DNA of 64,000 nucleotides from Priestia endophytica DSM 13796 (GCF_900115845.1 NZ_FOXX01000002.1:1-64000), one strand, 5' to 3'; positions 1-9,188 are shown, counted from the stretch's first letter. Notes: a model not told the origin generated them from the sequence alone. Numbers and translations: made by a program.

Positions 1-123
1 GAGTTAAAGGAATTAGCGGGTGGAGCAGAAGAAAGAGCAATTTGGACAGTCACAATTCCCATTTCTCTAGCAGCATGCCCAACAACACAATGTGCATCAA
101 TCGTATCACCATGCAACGACTAA
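1..123 (+). CDS. lanA: Lanthipeptide precursor, C-terminal part (class II, two-component beta-like)
   Basis: Open from the window edge and ending with TAA at 121-123, so the N-terminal leader lies outside. The visible 40 residues start with the leader end ELKELAGGA, a double-glycine type site, followed by AEER and a core containing CPTTQCASIVSPC. The CPTT-x-C-x-S spacing with a third Cys is typical of beta peptides of two-component lantibiotics (haloduracin, lichenicidin and lacticin 3147 families); Thr/Ser residues upstream of each Cys can be dehydrated and cyclised. The LanM gene follows directly, which supports the call. An alpha partner and a LanT transporter, if present, must lie upstream of the window. 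The AEE/AEER stretch after GG resembles the short acidic tail that LanP proteases (LicP, CylA) trim. The family call is firm; bioactivity is inference. Confidence 0.8.
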   Translation, partial: ELKELAGGAEERAIWTVTIPISLAACPTTQCASIVSPCND

Positions 124-163
124 AAAGCTAAAAATATGTATGGCCGTACATATCCTTAGCTTT
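124..163 (+). other. Imperfect hairpin immediately downstream of the lanthipeptide precursor
   Basis: Outer arms AAAGCTAA / TTAGCTTT enclose inner arms ATATGTA / TACATAT around TGGCCG. No T-run follows, so it is more likely an mRNA-stabilising or processing structure at the precursor 3' end than a strong terminator. Confidence 0.5.
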
Positions 164-185
164 GTCGCCTAAAATACGAAAACAG

Positions 186-211
186 AATCGGGTGCCTTGC
201 TGCACCCGATT
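186..211 (+). terminator. Attenuator-like hairpin between precursor and lanM
   Basis: Perfect 10-bp stem AATCGGGTGC / GCACCCGATT with a 6-nt loop, followed by ATTATGAT rather than a clean T-tract. A leaky terminator between a lantibiotic structural gene and its modification genes is a common way to keep the precursor in excess; the sequence fits this. Confidence 0.6.
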
Positions 212-237
212 ATTATGATAAATAGGATGTGATAGCT

Positions 238-3138
238 ATGAAGTTGTTTCATAAATCTAAATTTTATACCCCTCACTTTAACACAGTTTTCCTTGGAAAT
301 CAAAAATTTCAATTTACCCCCTTTACTGAAGAAGATGAATTCCCTTCATTTTATACTCATTTTACAGATCGCTTTTCGGAAAAATTAGTGACAGAGCTAG
401 GACGGTTGAATCAGAGTTTTTTTGATTTAAAATCGTTATTGTATTCTCTAACCATTCAATATAAGAAGATGTTATATAAGTTGGCAAGAAAAACAGTTAT
501 ATATGAATTTCACGAAATGTTTGATGAATTCCATAGAGAAGAAGATTTTTTCTATCGTCAATTTAATGACGCTTTCTCTAATTACAGTGCTGTGGAGAAC
601 ATACTGAAGAAGTATCCTGTACTTAGGGAAATGATTGATAGGACTTCTGATCAATTTATCCAATACAGCTTATCCATTATAAAAGCATACATAGCCCATT
701 ATGAAGAAATAGCTGAAACATTTCATCAACAATTTGGTCGGCTCTTATCTATAAAAGTAGATGCAGGCGATTCTCATTGTGAAGGGAAAAGTGTAGCTAT
801 TTTAATATGTGAATGCGGAAAAATTGTTTATAAACCTCGTTCATTAGAAGGAGATCAATTATATCAAAAGATTATTAGATATTTTAATCATCAATATGAT
901 ACCGAGCTGAAAACACCTATTATGGTAAGCAAAAGTAACTATGGTTTCCAAGAGTATATAGAATCAACCTCTTGTCAGACACTTGATGAGGTATCAAATT
1001 ATTATTATGAATTAGGAATACATCTAGCTTTTATTTATGCTTTTCAAGGATCTGATTTTCATTATGAAAATATTATATGTAACGGATTACATCCCGTCTT
1101 AATTGATCTTGAAACTCTTTTTCAAAGTACTCTTTACTTTACAGAGGAATCAAAGAAAGACTCCGTATTAAAGGTTTCATCTTCTATCAATCGTACAGTT
1201 TATAAATCTACTTTCTTTACTCATACAAGCTACCCAGAAGAAAACCATGTGTTAGATGTAAGTGGATTAACAAATATTGAGCTTCACACTTTTGACAAGG
1301 AAGTCGTTGTGAACAATAAGACAGATAAGGTTGCCGTAGAGTCTCAAGAAAGTAAATTTGGAAGAGGAACGAACTTACCAATTTATAAAGATAGTGGAAT
1401 AGAGATATTTGGATATGAACATGCTTTTGTAAAAGGATTTACGAAAGCTTATCAAGTTATAAAGGATGACAAATTAATTTTGCAGATGATTGAAGAACAT
1501 TCTTCTTTTCCTGTCCGAATTATTGTGCGTCCAACATATATATATGCTAAATTTTTAAGTTCGTTGCTGCATCCTAAATATTTAAAGGAAAAAGAGGAAA
1601 GGAAAAGAATTCTTTCTCTTTTTCAAGGGTCATCAGAAGGTTTTGAAGCTTTTAAATTCCTCCATATGTTTGAAATGGATGACATGTATAAAGGGGATGT
1701 TCCTTACTTTTATACAAGTTTTGATAAAGAGCAAGTCTACAGTAGTAGTGGACATGAGATTTCTTATAATCTCCTGCATTGTTGCCCTAAGCAAGAAGTA
1801 ATCAATAAAATAAGCTCTTTATCAACAAAAGATATGGAATATCAAATCCAGCTTATTAATATGGCATTGAGCAGTACAGAAGGAAATAGGGAAAGAAATC
1901 CTGAGTTTTCTTGCTATCATCATGTTCATACGATAGGTCGAGAAATATCGTGTAGCACATTACTTCAGCAAGAGACAAATCGTATTTTGGAAAGAGCCAT
2001 AATCCACGATAAATATATACAGTGGGTTTCCCCCCATCTTAGTCCAAACGGAAAGCTTGTATCAGGTCCTCTGAATTTTAATATTTATGACGGACTCAGT
2101 GGAATAGCGATTTACTTGGCTTCATATGCTCAGACATTTTCTGATTCACGAGTTGATATAATACTTCCGCAGGTTCATAGTACAATCAACAAGTTAGTAG
2201 AAAAGAGTGTATATAGGCGAAACGCTTCTGCGTATTATGGTTTGCCTTCTTACTATTATTATAGTCACTATATGAAGAAGACAGGTAATCTATCTTATGA
2301 TTCTATAAAGGAGTATGAAGACTTTGCTGAAAAAGTAGTTAGAGACATTGAATCCTATAAAAGTTTAGATTTTATTGGAGGACTAGCTGGTTTATTAAAA
2401 GTGCTCGTGAACCTTTACAACGTAGAAAAGAGTGAAGTTGTAAAAAAAGCAGCGGAAGTTGTGAAGAATACTATTGTAAATAAAGCAATCACAAAGGATC
2501 AGCACCTTTATTGGGAAGCTGATCATAATCGTAATCTTACCTTAAGCGGGTTTTCACATGGAATAACAGGTATATGCTATGCATTGAGTGAATATGTAAC
2601 GAAAGTGAATCATGATACTTCGCTTATCTCTGTCATTCAACAGGCTCTTCTTTATGAAGATCGTTTTTATGATGAGTCACAACATGCATGGAAAGACAAT
2701 AGGGAGAATTATTCTACTCATTCCGCTCCTCTATGGTGTCATGGTTCAGCGGGAATTCTACTTGGAAGAGGTAAGATTAAGGATAACTTAGGAAATGAAG
2801 TGGAAGTCAACTATCTAGAAGAATCTTTGCAGAACACGCTGCATAGTGGAAATAAACATAATCAAGGCTATTCTCTTTGTCATGGCACATTGGGGAATTT
2901 AGATATCTTAAACGAAATTAGAAGCCTTGAGTCTTTTCGTCATAAAGAAGACGAGATTACTAGCACAATAGAGAAATGGCTTGTAGACTTCCGAAGGGAT
3001 TTAGAAATGTACAATTTCCAAAATGGCATTAAGAATGATTTTTCGGGAGTAGGCTTTATGCTTGGAATAACAGGTCAGCTTTATGCGCTGCTCAGATTGA
3101 AAAATCCATCCCTTCCATCACTATTACTACTTGATTAA
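238..3138 (+). CDS. lanM: Class II lanthipeptide synthetase LanM
   Basis: Bifunctional cytoplasmic enzyme that phosphorylates and eliminates Ser/Thr of the precursor (N-terminal DUF4135-type dehydratase domain, about residues 150-540) and then forms thioether rings (C-terminal LanC-like cyclase, about 610-966). The cyclase carries the LanC zinc signature: WCHGSAG (Cys about 834) and SLCHGTLG (Cys-His about 881-882), plus the upstream GFSHGITG. The dehydratase shows KIVYKPRS, a conserved lysine-containing strand. Length 966 aa is normal for LanM. I prefer ATG at 238 over GTG at 229, because the AGGA at 224-227 sits about 10 nt before the ATG but only about 1 nt before the GTG. Its stop overlaps the SD of the next gene, implying translational coupling with the protease. 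Confidence 0.93.
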   Translation: MKLFHKSKFYTPHFNTVFLGNQKFQFTPFTEEDEFPSFYTHFTDRFSEKLVTELGRLNQSFFDLKSLLYSLTIQYKKMLYKLARKTVIYEFHEMFDEFHREEDFFYRQFNDAFSNYSAVENILKKYPVLREMIDRTSDQFIQYSLSIIKAYIAHYEEIAETFHQQFGRLLSIKVDAGDSHCEGKSVAILICECGKIVYKPRSLEGDQLYQKIIRYFNHQYDTELKTPIMVSKSNYGFQEYIESTSCQTLDEVSNYYYELGIHLAFIYAFQGSDFHYENIICNGLHPVLIDLETLFQSTLYFTEESKKDSVLKVSSSINRTVYKSTFFTHTSYPEENHVLDVSGLTNIELHTFDKEVVVNNKTDKVAVESQESKFGRGTNLPIYKDSGIEIFGYEHAFVKGFTKAYQVIKDDKLILQMIEEHSSFPVRIIVRPTYIYAKFLSSLLHPKYLKEKEERKRILSLFQGSSEGFEAFKFLHMFEMDDMYKGDVPYFYTSFDKEQVYSSSGHEISYNLLHCCPKQEVINKISSLSTKDMEYQIQLINMALSSTEGNRERNPEFSCYHHVHTIGREISCSTLLQQETNRILERAIIHDKYIQWVSPHLSPNGKLVSGPLNFNIYDGLSGIAIYLASYAQTFSDSRVDIILPQVHSTINKLVEKSVYRRNASAYYGLPSYYYYSHYMKKTGNLSYDSIKEYEDFAEKVVRDIESYKSLDFIGGLAGLLKVLVNLYNVEKSEVVKKAAEVVKNTIVNKAITKDQHLYWEADHNRNLTLSGFSHGITGICYALSEYVTKVNHDTSLISVIQQALLYEDRFYDESQHAWKDNRENYSTHSAPLWCHGSAGILLGRGKIKDNLGNEVEVNYLEESLQNTLHSGNKHNQGYSLCHGTLGNLDILNEIRSLESFRHKEDEITSTIEKWLVDFRRDLEMYNFQNGIKNDFSGVGFMLGITGQLYALLRLKNPSLPSLLLLD

Positions 3139-3151
3139 GGAGCGGAAAACA

Positions 3152-4519
3152 GTGAGAAAAAAGGATCTTATATCACTTCTTTTTTGTAGTATTCTCTTTT
3201 TATGTATGAATGCAAAAGTACAAGCAGATGGAACTTCTTACTATAGCGTATTATTAAGTAACCCAGAATATACAGAAGAGTTTCTAAGAGAAGCCCAACA
3301 GCACAATATGAAAATAACGTATGTGGTACGGGAAATCGGATTAATCCAAATAAAGGCAAGTGAAGCTGAGGTCCAGAGGTTAAATGGAAATAAAATGGTC
3401 CGGACGTATAACTATTCTCTAAAAGCTTCTACATCTGCATTTTCTGCTAAACAGTCAGATGTCGTTGGAGCACCGAGCTCGCTTTGGGACAGACAGTGGG
3501 ATATGAAAGAGATTACAAACAATGGAAAGAGTTATACCATTTCTGAAGGTTCTAAGGAAGTGGTAGTGGGAATTATTGATTCTGGGATTGATGAAGATCA
3601 TCCTGCTCTTCAAAATAATATAATAAAGGGATCTGAAAATCTGGTTCCTCAAGGTGGGTTTCGTGAAACCGAACAGTCTGAAAAAGGCATAATAAATAAT
3701 ATTGAAGATTTGACAGGACATGGAACACATGTCGCAGGGCAAGTGGCTGCAAATGGAGTAGTGAGAGGAGTAGCACCGCAAACTAGCCTTAAATCATACC
3801 GAGTATTTGGTACTTCTTCTGCTGAATCTATTTGGATTATTAAAGGAATTATTGAAGCTGCAAAAGATGATGTAGATGTTATTAATCTTAGTTTAGGAGA
3901 GTATCTAACTTCTGAACATATGAATGAAGAAGGTGGAAGTTCGAAAAGTCAACTTGCTGAAATTCTGGCTTATGAAAAAGCAGTTATGTATGCAGAAGGA
4001 AAGGGAAGTGTAGTTGTAGCTTCTGTTGGTAATGATTCAGTTAATTTTAATAACAAGAACGAAGTATCTTCCTTCATGAAATCGCATTTTCAACTTAATG
4101 ATGTTAAAGTGAAAGGACATCTTTTAGATGTACCTGCTCATATTAGCGGTGTAGTTGCAGTAACTTCAACAGGTCCTGCTAAAGATCTGTCTGTTTTTTC
4201 TAATAAAGGTCGTTATGTTGATTTATCAGCACCAGGAGGGGATATTAAGCTCCTTCAAGCATATGGAGTTGAGCAATGGAGGAAAATGGAGCTTTTTACG
4301 AAAGAACAAGTGCTTAGCACGTCTCCAAAGGGAGGATATATTTATATGGCAGGTACTTCTTCAGCAGCTCCAAAAGTATCTGGAACATTGGCGCTTATCA
4401 TTGATCAATACAACTTAAAGGACAACCCTAAAAAAGCAAAGCAAAAACTCCTTCAAAAAAGCGAAAGATCTGAGGAAACAAATATAAAAGCTTTAAACAC
4501 TTATAAAGCAATAAAATAA
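3152..4519 (+). CDS. lanP: Secreted subtilisin-like serine protease, LanP type
   Basis: S8 peptidase of 455 aa with a signal peptide (MRKKD followed by a hydrophobic stretch ending AKVQA), a propeptide-like region, then the catalytic triad: Asp in GIIDSGID (about 143), His in GHGTHVAG (about 193), Ser in GTSSAAP (about 403), with the oxyanion Asn in SVGND (about 294). Together with lanM this fits the LanP proteases (LicP, CylA) that remove the last leader residues outside the cell after the transporter has cut at the GG site. The SD AAGGAG (3137-3142) overlaps the lanM stop and lies 9 nt before GTG 3152; the more upstream in-frame TTG at 3131 precedes the SD and is unlikely. A role in immunity or general proteolysis is possible but less likely. 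Confidence 0.85.
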   Translation: MRKKDLISLLFCSILFLCMNAKVQADGTSYYSVLLSNPEYTEEFLREAQQHNMKITYVVREIGLIQIKASEAEVQRLNGNKMVRTYNYSLKASTSAFSAKQSDVVGAPSSLWDRQWDMKEITNNGKSYTISEGSKEVVVGIIDSGIDEDHPALQNNIIKGSENLVPQGGFRETEQSEKGIINNIEDLTGHGTHVAGQVAANGVVRGVAPQTSLKSYRVFGTSSAESIWIIKGIIEAAKDDVDVINLSLGEYLTSEHMNEEGGSSKSQLAEILAYEKAVMYAEGKGSVVVASVGNDSVNFNNKNEVSSFMKSHFQLNDVKVKGHLLDVPAHISGVVAVTSTGPAKDLSVFSNKGRYVDLSAPGGDIKLLQAYGVEQWRKMELFTKEQVLSTSPKGGYIYMAGTSSAAPKVSGTLALIIDQYNLKDNPKKAKQKLLQKSERSEETNIKALNTYKAIK

Positions 4520-4546
4520 AACCCCAAGGATATATCCTTGGGGTTT
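4518..4546. terminator. Bidirectional rho-independent terminator
   Basis: Inverted repeat AAAACCCCAAGGA / TCCTTGGGGTTTT between convergent lanP and the znuA-like gene; A/T tracts on both sides let it serve both strands. Confidence 0.9.
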
Positions 4547-4550
4547 TCCT

Positions 4551-5513
4551 TTATTTACTGTTCAGCGCCTTTTTCAAAGCTTCCAAGTTTTTATTCATTA
4601 AGCTAAAGTAATCTTCCCCGTTTTCACGGTCTTGGTCTCTAAGTGTTTCCATATTATTTAATGTAAGAGACTCTGCACCGATTTCCTTACGAACAAGAGT
4701 GGCAATTTTATTTGTTACGTTTGCATCAAAGATAACGTATTTGATATTGTGCTCTTCTGCTGTTTCTACAATCTCCTTTAGTTCCTTTTGTGAAGGTTCT
4801 TGAGTTGGAGAAAGTCCAGAAACGCTTATTTGTTCAATGCCATAACGATCTTCCCAGTAGCCATATGCAGCATGGGAAACTAAAATTTCTTTTGAAGGAG
4901 CATTTTTAATAGCTTCTTCATATTTTTTATCAAGTTCTTCTAAATCAGTTTTTACTTGTTTAAAATTCTTTTCAAACTCATCTTTTTTGCTTGGCTCTAG
5001 TTCAGATAATGCATTTTTAATATTCTCAGCCATGACGATAGAACGCTGTGGATCAAGCCAGAAATGAGGATCAAGGTCACCATGCTCATGCTCATCACCA
5101 TGTTCTTCTTCATGCTCGTGGTCATGATCATCATGACCAGCAATAAGGTCGGCGCCTTCAGCTGCTTTAATCATTTTCACATCTTCATCTTTTAGCGTTT
5201 TATTAGCTGCATCAGCAAAACCTTCAGCACCTGCTCCAGAGTAGATGAACGCATCAGCTTTAGCGATTTTTAGCATATCTTTTGTTGTGGGCTCAAAAGA
5301 ATGAGCATCAACACCGTTAGGGATAACGCTTTTTACGGTAACATTATCTCCACCAATTTTCTTTGTGAAATCCTCAATCGGATAAATTGTTGTATAAATG
5401 GTTAGTTTTCCGTCGCTTTTCTTCTCAGAAGAACTGCTGTCTTCGTTTCCGCAACCTGCTAGAAATACAGCAGATAAAAGCATAACACTGCATAACATCA
5501 TTAATTTTTTCAT
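4551..5513 (-). CDS. znuA: Zinc ABC transporter substrate-binding lipoprotein (ZnuA/AdcA family)
   Basis: 320-aa cluster A-I metal-binding protein. The N-terminus has a lipoprotein signal (LSAVFLAGCGNE, lipobox Cys about 21). A histidine/acid-rich loop around residues 127-148 (repeated HD/HE/EH) precedes DPHFWLDP; such loops are typical of zinc rather than manganese binders. The conserved ISVSGLSPTQEPS region and C-terminal VIFDANV are also family features. It is translated 15 bp after the CobW-type GTPase and shares its Zur-controlled promoter. ZnuB and ZnuC partners are not in the window, so the protein must work with a permease and ATPase encoded elsewhere. Extracellular, membrane-anchored. 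Confidence 0.9.
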   Translation of the reverse strand: MKKLMMLCSVMLLSAVFLAGCGNEDSSSSEKKSDGKLTIYTTIYPIEDFTKKIGGDNVTVKSVIPNGVDAHSFEPTTKDMLKIAKADAFIYSGAGAEGFADAANKTLKDEDVKMIKAAEGADLIAGHDDHDHEHEEEHGDEHEHGDLDPHFWLDPQRSIVMAENIKNALSELEPSKKDEFEKNFKQVKTDLEELDKKYEEAIKNAPSKEILVSHAAYGYWEDRYGIEQISVSGLSPTQEPSQKELKEIVETAEEHNIKYVIFDANVTNKIATLVRKEIGAESLTLNNMETLRDQDRENGEDYFSLMNKNLEALKKALNSK

Positions 5514-5527
5514 TGTATCTTCTCCTT

Positions 5528-6694
5528 TTATTGAATCAAGAATGAAGGAAGTGGATCATTGAAAGTAGACCAGTCCTTTTTCATTTCTTCATTTGTTAAT
5601 AAGCATGCATCTAAAGCATTCATAATTTTGTTTTTATTCATTTTGATTCCGATAAATACAAGCTCTGTAAGTCTGTCTCCATAAGTAGGGTGAAATCTGC
5701 TCGACAGTTCTATGTCTTCTTTATCTTCATATGAAAGAGTATTTACCCATTTTCCTGCTTCACTAATTGTCATAGAACCGCCTGCTTGTGAAAGGAGACA
5801 GGCAACATCATTTCTTGTAGCAACCCAGAAAAACCCTTTAGAACGCGATATTTCATTAGGAAATGTTTCAAAGAAATTCATCAGGCGCTGAGCGTGAAAT
5901 GGACGTCTTTTTTCATATATAAAGGAAGTAATTCCGTATTCCTCAGTTTCAGGAGTATGTTCATTGTTAAGTTCTTTTACCCATCCAGGAGAAAGGCTCA
6001 TTTTGTCAAAGTCAAAAGAACGAGTGTTTATAATATCTTCAAGAGAAACAGAGCATTGAACAGCTTCAATAATCTTAGCCTCTCCATTAAGTTTACGTAG
6101 TAGTGCTTTCAACTCGTCTTTTTTTTCTACTGATAGCAAATCGGTTTTATTTAGGATAAGAACATTTGCATATTCAATTTGCTCAATGAGAAGCTCGGAA
6201 ATACCTCTATCGTCTGTACTATCTGATCCTTGATTTCGGTCGGAAAGATCTTCATCTGAACGATAATCTTTCATAAAATTTAATCCATCCACAACTGTAA
6301 CAAGCGTATCTAAAAATGTCTTCACTGTAAGGTCTATTCCTGTTTCTTCATCCTCATAAGAAAAAGTTTGAGCAACAGGAAGAGGCTCACTAATACCTGA
6401 GGATTCAATAATGATATAATCTAAATCCTGAATTTTAGTGAGGTTTTCCACTTCATAAAGCAAATCTTCTCGAAGTGTACAGCAAATACATCCGTTTTGC
6501 ATTTCCACTAGTGTCTCTTTCGTATGAGAGAAATATTCTTTTTTTACAAGAGATCCATCAATATTAAGAGAGCTCATGTCATTGACAATAACTCCTAGTT
6601 TTAGAGAGGATTCATTATGTAAAATGTGGTGCAATAATGTGGTCTTACCAGCTCCTAGATATCCACTTAAAACGGTGACTCCAATTTTTTTCAT
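5528..6694 (-). CDS. COG0523 (CobW/ZagA-type) GTPase metallochaperone
   Basis: 388-aa G3E-family GTPase. Seen: Walker A GYLGAGKTTLL near the N-terminus, metal motif CICCTLR (about 72-78), Walker B region IIIESSGISEP, NKTD guanine-specificity motif, and a C-terminal CobW_C domain (about 260-380). Bacillus subtilis YciC/ZagA is the best-studied relative: a Zur-repressed GTPase that delivers zinc to client enzymes during starvation. Here a near-perfect Zur box lies about 23 bp upstream and the next gene is a zinc-binding lipoprotein, so the zinc assignment is well supported by context. First gene of a two-gene operon. Which client protein it serves cannot be told from the window. Confidence 0.88.
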   Translation of the reverse strand: MKKIGVTVLSGYLGAGKTTLLHHILHNESSLKLGVIVNDMSSLNIDGSLVKKEYFSHTKETLVEMQNGCICCTLREDLLYEVENLTKIQDLDYIIIESSGISEPLPVAQTFSYEDEETGIDLTVKTFLDTLVTVVDGLNFMKDYRSDEDLSDRNQGSDSTDDRGISELLIEQIEYANVLILNKTDLLSVEKKDELKALLRKLNGEAKIIEAVQCSVSLEDIINTRSFDFDKMSLSPGWVKELNNEHTPETEEYGITSFIYEKRRPFHAQRLMNFFETFPNEISRSKGFFWVATRNDVACLLSQAGGSMTISEAGKWVNTLSYEDKEDIELSSRFHPTYGDRLTELVFIGIKMNKNKIMNALDACLLTNEEMKKDWSTFNDPLPSFLIQ

Positions 6695-6716
6695 TTACGC
6701 TTCTCCTTTTATAGAA

Positions 6717-6737
6717 AAATCGTAATTATTACGATTT
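6717..6737. promoter_or_regulatory. Zur box upstream of the cobW-like/znuA operon
   Basis: Contains the perfect 7-1-7 palindrome TCGTAATTATTACGA flanked by AAA and TTT, matching the Bacillus Zur operator (TCGTAATNATTACGA). Placed to repress the minus-strand operon when zinc is sufficient. Confidence 0.92.
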
Positions 6738-6796
6738 GAACATTACAATAATACCTTTGCTACACAAAATTATCAAGGGGAAAAGAGAAAAAAGTT

Positions 6797-7957
6797 TTAT
6801 AGAGATTTCACAATTTGCTCTGCTGCTTGCCTTGCTCCTGAAATATTTCGAGAAATTGGACCTATTTCAAGCTCTGCCAATGCTCCTACAACATATAAGT
6901 TATTACTCCACTGCAGAGATGAGCTAACAATAGGATATCCACAGTCACTGCACTGTAAATTTTCCTTGTTTATCAGAGGAGTTAACCATTCTTTTCCTGG
7001 AAGAGAAGAAGAAAACCCTGTAGCTAATACAATTGTTTCTGTTTCATATTGAGCTGTTTTTCCATACAAAATGATTTTTTTATCTTTTATGTTTGCCTCT
7101 TGAATTTCATCTTTACTAATTGTTAAGTTATTTTTCCGAGTTTGTTCAATTAATTTGATATAAATATCTCGGGGCATGGATCCTCTATGTCTAGCATCTG
7201 TAATAAAAGCACGACGTTTTTGGTATGATGCTTCCTCTCTAAACATAAGCTGATTCTTTGGGCCAAGCCAAGCTGGGTCACTATCAAAATCAACAATACG
7301 GAACGGATGCCGAGTGATAAGATGAACACTGCGTCCTTGTTTACTTAGTTTAATAGCTAAATGTGCAGCACTAATTCCTCCGCCAATAATGGTAATTTCT
7401 TGACTTTTATTCAATGAAAAAGAAGAGTCAAAAATGTGTCCAACAGACTGCGCATCCTTGTTTTTCAATAATTTAGCCCATTCAGGCCAATAGGTTTGTT
7501 CGCTAACACCAATTGCAAGCACAACATTTAAGCCTTCAAGTTTTTTTCCTTCTTCTGTTATGACCATCCAATATTTTTTTTTTCTAGAAAGAGACACAAC
7601 TCGGCCTTTGTGCCATGCCTGTAGAAGATTGCTGTCCCGAATAAGATGTCCGCAGTGTTCAGAGAAGGCATAGAGGGAAGGACGTTTATAACGTCCATAG
7701 AAATCTTGTTTAGTTAATGAGCGATTTTTCGAAACAAATTTCTGCAAGCTAAATGGCTCAACATCGAGATGATGAACAGACGGTGAGCGTAAAAATGGCA
7801 TGTCAATTTTTTCTGTACAAGAGTGCCAATTTTCAAGTGGTGCTTCGTGAGGATCAACAATAGCTAATTTCTCAATCGGAACTTTTCTCATTCGTACTAG
7901 AAAATGAGCCATTGTTGTTCCTTGAATTCCCCCGCCAATCACAATCCAATCTAACAT
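6797..7957 (-). CDS. FAD/NAD(P)-dependent oxidoreductase, Zur-associated
   Basis: 386-aa flavoprotein with an N-terminal dinucleotide-binding motif VIGGGIQGTTMA (about residues 6-17), a second Rossmann motif IIGGGISAAHLA near residue 190, and an ATG/DG-type segment VLATGFSSSLPG late in the protein. The layout recalls the SidA/IucD/PvdA-like and L-lysine/ornithine monooxygenase superfamily, but the substrate is not identifiable. A one-mismatch Zur box lies about 30 bp upstream, so it is probably part of the zinc-starvation response. It is divergent from the permease gene and the two could share the operator. Start ATG 7957 is preceded on the minus strand by GGAGAT. Confidence 0.72.
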   Translation of the reverse strand: MLDWIVIGGGIQGTTMAHFLVRMRKVPIEKLAIVDPHEAPLENWHSCTEKIDMPFLRSPSVHHLDVEPFSLQKFVSKNRSLTKQDFYGRYKRPSLYAFSEHCGHLIRDSNLLQAWHKGRVVSLSRKKKYWMVITEEGKKLEGLNVVLAIGVSEQTYWPEWAKLLKNKDAQSVGHIFDSSFSLNKSQEITIIGGGISAAHLAIKLSKQGRSVHLITRHPFRIVDFDSDPAWLGPKNQLMFREEASYQKRRAFITDARHRGSMPRDIYIKLIEQTRKNNLTISKDEIQEANIKDKKIILYGKTAQYETETIVLATGFSSSLPGKEWLTPLINKENLQCSDCGYPIVSSSLQWSNNLYVVGALAELEIGPISRNISGARQAAEQIVKSL

Positions 7958-7987
7958 AACAATATCTCCTTTTCCGTTTTGTGATGC

Positions 7988-8008
7988 AAATCGTAATAAT
8001 TACGTTTT
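7988..8008. promoter_or_regulatory. Second Zur box in the divergent intergenic region
   Basis: Contains TCGTAATAATTACGT, one mismatch from the perfect palindrome, flanked by AAA and TTT. It lies 31 bp from the FAD oxidoreductase start and about 190 bp from the permease start. It clearly suits the minus-strand gene; control of the plus-strand genes is inference. Confidence 0.85.
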
Positions 8009-8200
8009 ATTTTTCATATTAGTTAAACTACCATACATTTTATGAATGAGCAATACAAAAAAGAGCATCATATATTTTTTGTATCTCCATATACATCTAT
8101 TAACTATTAAATTTTAATAGAAAAGGTTTGTTGTTTTCAGCGTAAAGGGAGCTAAGTCATCGCCGTATACTAGACCTTTTTAATAGAAAGGGTGAAAAAA

Positions 8201-9178
8201 ATGGCTTTATCACGGCTTTCAAAAGAAGTGCTAGGCGTCTTACTCATCTTATTTTTTGGCTATGCTTTTTTCTTTTTAGATGTTAAAGATTTGGATATGA
8301 ACCTCCCAAAAGCTTTTCTGAATGTAAACACGATTTTCTTAAGTATATTGCTTGAAGCAATTCCTTTTATTTTATTAGGTGTTTTTGCTTCTGCAATTAT
8401 TCAAGTGTTTGTAAAAGAAGAATGGTTAATGAAATGGATTCCTAAAAATCCTTATAAAGCATTAGCTTCAGGTGTGGTAGTGAGCGCACTTTTACCTGTG
8501 TGTGAATGTGCAATTATCCCTGTTGTCAGACGGCTTGTAAAGAAGGGAATGCCCATCCACGTAGGCGTTGTTCTTCTTGTAGGAGCACCGATTCTTAATC
8601 CGATTGTTTTCCTTTCTACTTTCTATGCTTTTCCAGGCAATAAAGAAATTGTGTATGGCCGTATGGGGCTTACGGTTATTCTCTGTTTCATAATTGGAAT
8701 TGTAATGTACAAGCTTCTAAAGAATAAGCCTCAACTAAAAGATGAGGCTGCTGCCGAAGAGCCCCATCAGCATGGAAATCGATTGAGCCAAACATTATTT
8801 CATGCCATTGATGAGTTTTTTGATATGGGAAAATATTTAATTGCTGGGGCATTTGTTGCAAGTCTTTTTCAAACGTTTTTGGATAGAGGAGAACTTATGA
8901 GTATTGGAGGAAATGGTTTTATTGCCCCAGCGGTCATGATGGTGTTTGGGTATGTGCTTTCTCTTTGTTCTGAAGCAGATGCTTTTGTTGCTTCCTCATT
9001 TGTAGATACATTTTCAGCTAGTTCACTTCTTGCCTTTTTAATCTATGGACCAATGCTTGATTTGAAAAATACGGTTATGTATTTGGCCTTTTTTAAGAAA
9101 AGATTCGTGTTAATATTTATAGCTGTTGTCACAATATCCGTTTACGTCATAACGGTTCTTTATAACTTTATTATGTAG
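8201..9178 (+). CDS. Predicted permease, COG0701/UPF0718 (YcgR-like)
   Basis: 325-aa polytopic membrane protein with about eight hydrophobic segments. Seen family features: the LLPVCECAIIPV segment and the repeat-related LSLCSEADAFVA segment, which look like internally duplicated halves each with a conserved Cys. Start ATG 8201 is chosen because the SD AAAGGG (8187-8192) lies 8 nt upstream; the upstream in-frame GTG 8192 overlaps that SD. The following gene starts 10 bp after its stop. In many Firmicutes this pair (YcgR/YcgQ-like) neighbours COG0523 GTPases and Zur boxes, as here. Transport of zinc or a zinc complex is possible but not shown by sequence. Confidence 0.8.
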   Translation: MALSRLSKEVLGVLLILFFGYAFFFLDVKDLDMNLPKAFLNVNTIFLSILLEAIPFILLGVFASAIIQVFVKEEWLMKWIPKNPYKALASGVVVSALLPVCECAIIPVVRRLVKKGMPIHVGVVLLVGAPILNPIVFLSTFYAFPGNKEIVYGRMGLTVILCFIIGIVMYKLLKNKPQLKDEAAAEEPHQHGNRLSQTLFHAIDEFFDMGKYLIAGAFVASLFQTFLDRGELMSIGGNGFIAPAVMMVFGYVLSLCSEADAFVASSFVDTFSASSLLAFLIYGPMLDLKNTVMYLAFFKKRFVLIFIAVVTISVYVITVLYNFIM

Positions 9179-9188
9179 GAGGTATAGT

